Made by a program: the position numbers and the translations under genes
The notes under the pieces: generated by a model
The model's database searches: none
What the model saw: only the letters and a program-made list of their open reading frames with translations
What the model was told of the DNA's origin: nothing
Source of the DNA: VXPQ01 sp965223485
Lineage (GTDB): Bacteria; Bacteroidota; Rhodothermia; Rhodothermales; VXPQ01
Assembly (NCBI GenBank): GCA_965223485.1
Contig: OZ244993.1
Location: 1,488,001-1,552,000, forward strand
Direction: 5' to 3'
DNA: 64,000 nt
In this document: in pieces, positions 54,001-63,400 of the stretch
How positions within the stretch are numbered: the stretch's first letter is position 1
Layout: the number at the start of each line of letters is the position of its first letter

Positions 54001-55502
54001 GGAGGTCGGATTCGTGAACGTTAAGATGGACGCCCCCGGACGAAAGGGGTTCGATTCGAGGCCCGAATAGAGGTTTACCGTAACCTGAGCCCCCGCGTGG
54101 TCGCCTACCTTGAGTTCGAGGCTGTCGAGGCTGTAGGACGTGTAGCCTCCGGTGGTGAACCAAAGGCTATATTGCTTGCCAATCGCGGCGAACGTGCTCG
54201 TGCTATCGGGAAATCTTGGGGGCTGCCCGATGTTGCTGACCAGGGTGACAGGGATCGGCGTGTCGTCGTCGTCCAGGATCGTGCCCTTGGCCGTCGGGTC
54301 CGCCGCCAGCTCCGCGTTCGACGACACGTTCGACAGCGTCACCGTGAAGGTCTCGTTCTCCTCGTCCGTCATGTCCGCGGTCGTCGCGACCGTGAACGTC
54401 TTCTCCGTCTCGCCGGCGGCGAAGGTCAGCGTCTCCGTCTTCACCGTGAAGTCCGCGTCCGAGGTCGCCGTGTCGCCGGTCTCCACCGAGGTCGCGACGG
54501 TCACCGTCACCTCCGCCGCGGCCGCCGGCGTCAGCCCCACCGTGAAGCTCACCGAGCTGCCCTCGGTCGCATCAGCGTCGGCGATGCTCAGCGTCGGCGG
54601 GGCCGCCGCCCGCGTCACGGTCACGTTGTAGATCATATCGGTTGTGCCGTCCTCGGAGGTGACGAACACTGCGAGGTAGTTGGCGCCCACGTCCAGCTCC
54701 ACCTGGAAACCGTCCTCCATCGTGTCAGCGTCCAACAATACACCTTTGCCATAATATAGTACTAGGCTGACCCCCCAGGGGTTGGTCAACGTCCACGTGA
54801 ACGTCACCTCATCGACGCTGTTGGCCACCGCCGCCGTGTACTCGATCGTGTCAGAGGCGAAACCCGTTATCAGCTCGGTACCGCCGCCGGTGACCGACAG
54901 CGCACTCAGCGTCGCGTCCCCGATGAGGGCGTCCTGCCGTCTCAACCTCACGGTGTAGTCCTGCGACGTCGTGCCGTCCTGGGCCGTCACCCTCACCGTG
55001 ATCTCGTTGACGCCCTCCAGCAGCATCACCTGGAAGTCGGGGTCCATGCTCGAGTCTGTCAGCTGGACGGTCTCTTTGAAGTAATGGACCGTCGCTTCGG
55101 CGTGGTTCGTCTCCGGCGCGAACGTCACCTCGGTGGTGCTGCGGGACACAGACGGCGGGCTGATGTGGTCCTGCGACGGGTAGCTGTGTTGATCCGGCGT
55201 GAAGGACACCAGGGTCCGACCGGCCCCCATGACCGTCCCCCCACTCAGGGTCGCATCCGTCGAGGGTGTCTGCGCTTGCGCCGTGGCGGGGAGCGCGAAG
55301 GCGCCCGTGAGCAGGAGCAGCGCCGCGGCGGCGAGCGCGCGGGCGGAGCGGACGAGGCCGCGCCGCGCGGCCCGGGGGCGCGCGGGACCCGCCGCCCGGC
55401 CGGCGGATGCGGCATACGTATAAGGGGAGGAACCGCCGCCCCGGCGGAGGGGCAGGGGATCGGACGATGGCGCTCGGGCGCTTCCCCGGAACCGGTGCGC
55501 AG

Positions 55503-55506
<4 letters not shown>
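47791..55506 (-). CDS. Giant T9SS-exported cadherin/Fn3/Calx-beta surface protein
   Basis: 2571 aa from the ATG at 55506, chosen because MTAHRFR is conserved in the paralog at 3151; an ATG at 55515 adds MEV. Long basic signal region with LAAAALLLLTGAFALPATAQ. Then two cadherin-like beta-sandwich domains (to about 300), Calx-beta (300-415), a choice-of-anchor domain starting LVSNIGQ (420-598), cadherin and Fn3 (600-815), a unique domain with one Cys pair (CTLNAGDAWCSVMG, 815-980), alternating cadherin and Fn3 domains (about 985-2128), a SwmB-like domain ending GPQSGHKVD (2135-2275), an acidic PPEEDG stalk, and a T9SS type A sorting domain (NYPNPFNPSTGIVY, last 85 residues). Probable adhesin or stalk-like matrix protein. 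No catalytic domain seen. Confidence 0.92.
48098..48262 (-). repeat. 15/18-bp tandem repeat encoding acidic (DGPPEE/E) stalk
   Basis: About nine units of cttccggcggtccgt with or without an extra ctt, encoding PPEEDG and PPEEEDG. It separates the last globular domain from the sorting domain. Units are multiples of three, so length polymorphism keeps frame. Confidence 0.9.
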
Positions 55507-55622
<116 letters not shown>

Positions 55623-55654
55623 GGCGCGTCAGCAATCACAGGCTTCAAAGAAAC

Positions 55655-55850
55655 CTTAAATTATTAATCCATCATCGTATGGATCATGAAAAAGCCAAGG
55701 AAGGAAAGAACAAGCGAGGTGCTCAACCTGTCCAGCTGTCCAGTCAATCAGAATCCGGTTCATATATACGAGTTCTGATCTAAAAAATCAAATGGCTATA
55801 CAAAAGCGTCTAAAAATATAATATAAAGACAGCGCTTGTAACAAGCCGGA
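55655..55850 (-). promoter_or_regulatory. Conserved AT-rich upstream element, copy 2
   Basis: 196 bp nearly identical to 3238-3425, including the gcgcttgtaacaag box (55832-55845) and the TATA-rich stretch. Its outer end abuts unrelated coding debris (55851-55960), while in copy 1 it abuts different debris, so the element has been joined to different sequences by recombination. Confidence 0.6.
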
Positions 55851-55960
55851 AAGAACGCCGTCACGTTCTCCGCGGCCGCTTCCGACAGCGTCACCGTTAA
55901 GTTGCGGCCCTGCGGATCCCGTGCACCCGATTGTCGTAGTACGGAAGGGCTTGCGGAAAC
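55851..55960 (-). pseudogene. Fragment of a surface-protein beta domain
   Basis: Minus strand reads ARDPQGRNLTVTLSEAAAEN then VTAFFPA, a typical strand pair of a Calx-beta/cadherin-like module, and then enters the conserved upstream element with no start or sorting domain. Remnant of another giant gene. The 50 bp up to the tRNA hold nothing recognisable. Confidence 0.5.
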
Positions 55961-56011
55961 GTCTGGAGGTACGTAAAAACTCCGGCGAAAACGCTGCACG
56001 TCCATGGCCCT

Positions 56012-56095
56012 GCCCGGGTGGCGGAATTGGTAGACGCGTCGGACTCAAAATCCGATGGCCTTCGGGTCTTGTGGGTTCGAGTCCCACCCCGGGTA
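56012..56095 (+). tRNA. tRNA-Leu (anticodon CAA)
   Basis: Acceptor GCCCGGG pairs with CCCGGGT, D-arm GGCGGAATTGGTAGACGC, anticodon stem-loop TCGGA-CTCAAAA-TCCGA with CAA, a long class II variable arm, T-arm GTGGG-TTCGAGT-CCCAC, discriminator A. CCA is not encoded. The long variable arm and A73 fit leucine. The 221 bp after it (56096-56316) show no convincing gene. Confidence 0.96.
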
Positions 56096-56316
56096 CGGAA
56101 CTATTCTTTCGAAGTGCTGATTCGCAATGGGTTAGCGCTCCGTTTCTTGATCTTGTCCGTCTTGCCCGGCCTTTTCGGCGCTGAAAACGTGCTGGCTGTC
56201 GGCCTGGGAGCCTCTCCGGCGCCAACGGCATGGTCGTAGCCGACTACGACTGCGATGGCGGCCTTAATTCGTATTTTGCCTTCCCGCTCACCTGAAAACC
56301 TGAACCTCTCTCTACT

Positions 56317-56790
56317 ATGAAAACTCCACGTCTGTATCCCCTGCCCATGCTTCTCGGTTTGGCCCTGGCCTTTATGGTTGGCGCCATGTTCGCCGGGCAA
56401 CCGGTCGATCCGATTCCTTCCAGTGTTATGTCCGAGGAAGAAGCCCTGAAAGAAGAGTTCGAATGGGGCGCGTTCTATACCTATCATCAGGGCGAGACCT
56501 ACGGCACGAAAGATGTCCTCACCGGCGTAGCCGTCATCAAATCGGGCTGGGAGATACACCCGCCGCATCGGCATGCCGAAGAAGAATACATGATAGTCAC
56601 AGAGGGGCAGGGCGTCTGGCGTCTCAACGGCGAGGATTTCGAAGCCGGGAAAGGAGACATGCTGTATGCTGCTCCGTGGGATATACACGGGGTCAGGAAC
56701 ACGGGCGACGAGCCGCTGACTTTTTGGGTGTGGAAGTGGAACAACAAGGGCGTTGCCCTGCCGGAGGCGGCGTCGGACGAGCGGGACTGA
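56317..56790 (+). CDS. Exported or anchored cupin-domain protein
   Basis: 157 aa. N-terminal hydrophobic segment LPMLLGLALAFMVGAMFAG, then one cupin barrel: HPPHRHAEEEYMIVTEGQGV (His-x-His...Glu), KGDMLYAAPWDIHGVRNTGD. The metal site is complete (two His, Glu, His). Could be a sugar-binding or small dioxygenase-type cupin; no partner in an operon. Located between the tRNA and the phage-like remnant. Confidence 0.85.
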   Translation: MKTPRLYPLPMLLGLALAFMVGAMFAGQPVDPIPSSVMSEEEALKEEFEWGAFYTYHQGETYGTKDVLTGVAVIKSGWEIHPPHRHAEEEYMIVTEGQGVWRLNGEDFEAGKGDMLYAAPWDIHGVRNTGDEPLTFWVWKWNNKGVALPEAASDERD

Positions 56791-56921
56791 GGCTTGTCTC
56801 ATTCTCGGCGCCGACGACCTGCTCGCAGACTAGAAAACGACAGCAAATTGGCACTAAAATGACACGAGTTTGGCACTAAATGACTGAGATGGAAAACAGT
56901 TAGCTTTACAAATGGCCAAGG

Positions 56922-57140
56922 CTATGCCGTTTTGTCACGCCGGTGCGGCAGATAGTGATCGCCCGGTTTCGGATTGCTCGGATGCGTCGGCCCGAAAATC
57001 GCGACCGAGACGCCCGAATAATGATCCTGCTTCACCAGATCCACGACCGCGTCGGTCAGATCGACCTCGGCGTAGAGCGTCTCGCGCATAGCCACGTTGC
57101 ATAAGCCGCCCAAGGATGCGGCCGAGGGTCTGGCGCGGCA
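56922..57140 (-). pseudogene. Phage-derived protein fragment (prohead protease/scaffold-like)
   Basis: Minus strand reads NVAMRETLYAEVDLTDAVVD and SGVSVAIFGPTHPSNPKPGD, like the middle of phage minor head or scaffolding proteins that continue with YYLRHVGLLGAxPPAVKGL; here it stops. Another minus-strand frame at 57181-57310 (YRAVQDVQSVVDACVDKYAL; NSEGDAVAYKRWRA) also looks like decayed coding sequence. The two parts are separated by a perfect palindrome. No complete gene is present between 56791 and 57403. Confidence 0.45.
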
Positions 57141-57145
57141 CATCT

Positions 57146-57177
57146 GCACCTTATGTTTGCGCGCAAACATAAGGTGC
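57146..57177. repeat. 32-bp perfect palindrome
   Basis: Arms gcaccttatgtttgc and gcaaacataaggtgc flank a central gc. The core acataaggtg appears again at 57332-57341, followed by aaggtgtatacctt. Could be an operator, a transposon end pair or a recombination product within the phage-like debris. Confidence 0.8.
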
Positions 57178-57460
57178 GCTGGCTCGCCACCGCTTATAGG
57201 CAACCGCATCCCCTTCCGAATTCCGGAGCGCGTATTTATCCACGCAGGCATCGACGACTGATTGCACATCCTGCACCGCCCGGTAGAATTGATATTTACG
57301 TTTCCGTCGGGTATCATTGAATCACAAATACCACATAAGGTGTATACCTTCATCGTCGCTGTAGTTCTACCTCCAGGACTCACCAGGTGCATTTCCCCCT
57401 CTCATGCACGGCGCTTCTCTTCGGTGGATTGGAACGCTAAACACGGCGGGAAAATCCGGT

Positions 57461-60400
57461 ATGCGTTCGGGATTTATCTGCCGCTCCGGCGCCATAGCCG
57501 GGCGCATGGCGTGCATACTTGCCGCCGCGTTGCTGGCATGTGCGTCTTCGGCGCACAGTCAGATCATTGAGGAAGGCGGGTTTCCCGTGAAGGGCGGGGG
57601 CGTTTCGGGCGAGCCGTTTTCCTTGTCTTGTCCACCTCGTCTTTATGTTGAAGCAGGGGAATCCGTTCTGTTTTCGTGTTCTGCGACAGCGGTACCCGAG
57701 GAGGGCGTTCGCTACGCATGGGAGTCGCTCTCGGGTGATGGGCTCCGTCTTTTGAGCAATGCGCACGAGCTTTCGCCGCTGTTCACGGCTCCTGTGTCGG
57801 AGGCAGGCGCGGAATACGTCTACCGCCTGACGGCTATGTCTGCGGGCGTGTACGAGACGGCGACGGTGACGGTTGTGGCCCGCGGCGTTTCGGGTGGTTC
57901 TGTTCAGGACAGAGGCAAGTCGCCGGGTTTGCTGGAGGGGTGCGATTCGTTTGGGGGGCTTGAGGGGTTTCGGGAAGGTTGCGCTGCGGAGGATAAGATG
58001 CCGCCGTCCTTCGAGCCTTTCGAGGACGGCCTTGAAGGGGAAGGCGGTCCAGGATTTCTTTTCCCGGAAGCGCCCGGCCTGCCTGATCGGCCTTCCGGTC
58101 CTGTTCGGGGCGGCGGGTTGGGTCGTCAGACGCCTCCCTATCTGGATTGTCCTGTGGCGGTGTTTCTGGAGGAACTGGAGATAGGTTCGATCGAGTGTCA
58201 CGTATCGGATGCCCTGGGGGAGGAGTTTCTGGAGTACATGTGGGAGCCGGTGGGCAGTACGACGCGGGACTATCTGGACAATCCCAGATTGATCCCGGAG
58301 GACAGCCCGACTCCATCGGTGATCGCTCCGGAGGCTCCCCGTTACGATACGCTGGAGTCGTTCCGTTCCGGGGAGACGACGTTTCGTTACCGGTACCGAT
58401 TGACGGCGACGTCTCGTGCTACGGGTCTTTCGTCGTTCTCCGAGGTGGAGGTGTATGTGTCGAGCAGCCGTCCGAGTGTGTATTGTCCGTTGGAGGTAGT
58501 GGTTGAAGAGGGCGAGACGACTCAGCTCGATTGCAAGGGGGTAGATCCGCTGTCGGCTCGTATGGACTACGACGAGGACGGCGCGTCGATCGAATGGGAG
58601 TGGGAGGGTCTGTGGGGAACGAGCACGGGGCTGCTCGATGCGACGGACAGATCGTCTGCGTTGTTTACGGCTCCGCCCGGCAGCGCGGGCGAGGAGTACC
58701 ATTACATAGCGAGCATGACGTCTTCGGCTTCGGGGGCGCCCCGCACGGCAAGGCGGAGGGTGACGGTCAGGGTTACCGGGGCAGAAGAAGGGGCGCAGGC
58801 CGCTGCGGATGATTCGGCGCTGATGTTCAAAGGAAGTGCACCGGTCGTCACTTGCAATGATGCCGAGATATACGAAGCCACGGCTGATTTTACGTTGGAC
58901 TGTTCGGTGACAGATGAGCCGACGGGCGCTACGTACGCGTGGACGGCTCGGGGCAGTACCGCAAATACGGACGACTTGAGCAGCACGACTATCCTGAAAC
59001 CGATGTTTTCTGTGCCGACTGACATTAATGAGTCGGATGATGCAGATAAGGACTACGAATACACGGTGACGCTGTCTGCTTCGGGCATCACTGATGTCAC
59101 CGAGGATGTAAAAGTAACAGTTCTGGAGAAGCCGGATATCGACTGTGGCAATGATGGCGTATTCAACTATTGGTACCTATCCAGCACACTTGAAGGTAAC
59201 AGCGATACGGAAATATTCACTGGTTGTCTGGAAGAATGGCACGGCGCACCTGCCGGTTCCAACTACACGTTCGCATGGGCGGCTCGGGGCAGTACGCCGA
59301 ACACGGACCTGCTTAGCGCAACGAACATAGAATCTCCGATATTTTACACACCGGATGCGGTGGACGAGGACGAGATGTACGAGTATACGTTGACAGTGAG
59401 CACAGAGAGCACAGAGAACGTGGATGACTTTACACTCGATGTCACTGTAACCGTTGAGAATCGGAACAGGCCTTATATCATAGTCACATGCGAAGACAGC
59501 CCCTACGAGGTGGACGAGAGTGATGTCGACATTGATTTTGCTTGCGAGGCGTCCGGTGCGCCAGGGGACGATCCGGACTATACATGGTCATGGTCACCGA
59601 ATACCAACCTGACGGGTCACGATACCGACACACCCACGTTCGACGTGCCTGCCGATGTAGATCAGGATACGACCTGGACGTACACGGTAACGGCAACGGC
59701 GGACAATGCGGACGATGGCGCCGCAACGGTAACAGTGACGGTGCGCGACACGGATTCGACGGACCCTGTTATCACATGCAATGATTCCGAGGTATACGAG
59801 GGCACGGCTGATTTTACGCTGGACTGCGAGGTGACGAACGAGCCGACAGGCGCTACGTACGTGTGGGCGGTACGGGGCAGTACGTCGGATACGGACGATT
59901 TAAGCAGCACGACCATCCTGAAACCGACGTTCGATGTGCCGGACGATATAGATGAGCTGAACGGGGCGGATAAGGACTACGACTACACCGTTACGATGTC
60001 AGCTTCGGGTATCTCTGACATTACCGCCGATGTTACCGTGACGGTTCTGGAGAAGCCGGATATCGTTTGCTTGGCAGCATCAGAAACGCCAAACCGTTTT
60101 CTTGTAAAATGGGGTTTTTATGAAAGCCGCCCGGATTTTCCATTAAACGCTTGTCCGGGTGGGTGGACAGGTGCGCCTGCCGGTTCCGACTACACATATG
60201 CATGGACGGCTCGTGGCGGTACGCCGGATACGCGCCTGCTTAGCGCGACGAACATAGAAGTTCCGACGTTTGCCTTACCGGATGCGGTGGACAAGGAGGA
60301 GACGTACGAATACACGCTGACAGTGAGCGCAGAGAACGCGGATGACGCTTTGGCGCGGGTTGAGGTGACAGTGTGGGACAGGCCTGATATAACGGTCACA

Positions 60401-63400
60401 TGTGAAAACAGCCCCTACGAGGTGGACGAGAGTGATGTCGACATTGATTTTGCTTGCGAGGCGTCCGGTGCGCCGGGGAGCGATCCGCAGTATACGTGGT
60501 CTTGGTCACCGACCGCCAATCTGACGGGTCACGATACCGACACACCCACGTTCGACGTGCCTGCCGATGTAGATCAGGATACGACCTATACGTACACGGT
60601 AACGGCAACGGCGGACAATGCGGACGATGGCGCCGCAACGGTAACAGTGACGGTGCGCGATACGGATTCGACGGACCCTGTTATCACATGCAATGATTCC
60701 GAGGTATACGAGGGCACGGCTGATTTTACGCTGGACTGCGAGGTGGAAAATCCGCCGGACAATGCTGTCTATTCATGGACGGCGAATACGTCGGGCGCAC
60801 CCGCATTGACCGGCGATACGAGCACACTTACCCCGACGTTTACGGCGCCCGCTTCGTATGTGCCTTCTTCTCCGCAGGACAGCCGCAAAGCCTACGCGTA
60901 CGAGGTGACGCTGTCGGCTTCGGGCATTGCCGATGTCACCGAGCAGGTTACACTGACGGTGAAAGACAAGGACATTCTTTGTTGGGCGTGGTCGGACAAT
61001 ACGCCCTTTGTTACTTATAGGCGTGCCCAGGGTTTTTCTGAGGGAGAGGACTCTCGCCAAATCAACCTTTGTCGCGCCGGCGTGTCCGGTCCGGGTCCAT
61101 ATTGGTATGCGTGGAGGGTCCGCAGCGATTCGTATGCGCCGGAGACAGCCCTTTCGCTTTTGAGTCATACGGACAGCCGAGACCCTTATTTTTCTGCGCC
61201 GGATGACATTGTTGAGAATCAAACCTACCGATACGATGTCACGATATCCTCTGCGGAAGGGAATCCCTTTGCAATAGGGGTTTATGTGACGGTTTACGAT
61301 GGTCCGGATGTTGATATCACATGCGAAGACAGCCCCTACGAGGTGGACGAGAGTGATGCCGACATTGATTTTGCTTGCGAGGCGTCCGGTGCGCCGGGGA
61401 GTGATCCGCAGTATACGTGGTCCTGGTCACCGACCACCAACCTGACGGATCACCATACCGACACGCCCACGTTCGACGTGCCGGGCGATGTAGATCAGGA
61501 TACGACCTATACGTACACGGTGACGGCGAGCGCGGCGAATGCGGATGATGGGACCGCCAGTGTTACGGTAACGGTGCGCGACACGGATTCGGCGGGGTCA
61601 GAGCCGGTTATCACCTGCAATGATTCCGAGGTATACGAGGGCACGGCTGATTTCACGCTGGACTGTTCGGCGCAGAACGAGCCGACGGGCGCAACCTACG
61701 GTTGGACGGGTACGGACGTTGACGATCGGTTGACCGGCACGGGCAGCCTCACGCCAACGTTCGACGTGCCGGACAACGTGGATTCGGACACGGACTACGA
61801 TTACACGGTGACGATGACGTCCGGGGGCTCCGAGGTGGCCAGCGCCGATGTCACTGTGACCGTGAAGGAGAAGCCGGATATATATTGTCCTGCACCAACG
61901 GTTGCATTCGCCTTGTATGCAGGTGGCCCGGATGAGCCGTTACTCGTTTGTGAAGATGGATGGAAAGGCGCGCCTGTCGGTTCCGACTACGCGTACGTAT
62001 GGACGGCGCGCGGCGATACGCCGGACACGGCGCTTCTTAGCGCTGCGGACATCGCTTCTCCGACGTTCTACGTGCCGGACGAGGTGGACGGGACGACGGC
62101 GTACGAGTACCTGCTTACGGCCAGCGCGGAGAATGCGGAGTCCGGTTCGGCAGCGGTAACGGTGACGGTGTTGAATGCGGGAGCGTTGCACGTGGTATGC
62201 ACGGATCCGCCTTCGGTGTATGAAGGCTCGGCTCCCTTCGACCTGGACTGCACGGCTTCGGGCGCTCCGGCGGGTTCCGACTACGAATACGCCTGGACGG
62301 CGCGGGGCGACACGCCGGACACGGACCTGCTTATAGCGGGCACGGACGGTCCCACCCCGACGTTTGCGGTGCCGGATGAGGTGGACGCGACCACCACGTA
62401 CGAGTACCTTTTGACGGTCAGTGCGGAGAATGCGGAAGACGGTTCGGCAGAGGTAACGGTGACGGTGCTTAAGCAAGGTGCGCTGTACGCGGTATGCGCG
62501 GATCCGCCTCCGGTGTATGAAGGCTCTGAGGACTTCGACCTGGACTGCTCGGCTTCGGGCGCCCCGGCGGGCTCCGACTACGAATACGCCTGGACGGCGC
62601 GGGGCACGACGGCGAACACGGCGCTGCTTATAGCGGGCACGGACGGTCCCACCCCGACGTTTGCGGTGCCGGATGAGGTGGACGCGACCACCACGTACGA
62701 GTACCTTTTGACGGTCAGTGCGGAGAATGCGGAAGACGGTTCGGCAGAGGTAACGGTGACGGTGCTTAAGCAAGGTGCGCTGTACGCGGTATGCGCGGAT
62801 CCGCCTCCGGTGTATGAAGGCTCTGAGGACTTCGACCTGGACTGCTCGGCTTCGGGCGCCCCGGCGGGCTCCGACTACGAATACGCCTGGACGGCGCGGG
62901 GCACGACGGCGAACACGGCGCTGCTTATAGCGGGCACGGACGGTCCCACCCCGACGTTTGCGGTGCCGGATGAGGTGGACGCGACCACCACGTACGAGTA
63001 CCTTTTGACGGTCAGTGCGGAGAATGCGGAAGACGGTTCGGCAGAGGTAACGGTGACGGTGCTTAAGCAAGGTGCGCTGTACGCGGTATGCGCGGATCCG
63101 CCTCCGGTGTATGAAGGCTCTGAGGACTTCGACCTGGACTGCTCGGCTTCGGGCGCCCCGGCGGGCTCCGACTACGAATACGCCTGGACGGCGCGGGGCA
63201 CGACGGCGAACACGGCGCTGCTTATAGCGGGCACGGACGGTCCCACCCCGACGTTTGCGGTGCCGGATGAGGTGGACGCGACCACCACGTACGAGTACCT
63301 TTTGACGGTCAGTGCGGAGAATGCGGAAGACGGTTCGGCAGAGGTAACGGTAACAGTTTTGAACAAGGATGCGCTTGCAGTGGCGTGTGCGGATCCCGGT

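Noticed and set aside
56012..56095. tRNA-Leu as a prophage attachment site for the phage-like debris
   Set aside because: No second copy of the tRNA 3' end was found downstream and no integrase is present.
56018..56239. Plus-strand ORF through the tRNA
   Set aside because: Its first half is the tRNA gene itself; the rest has no conserved features.
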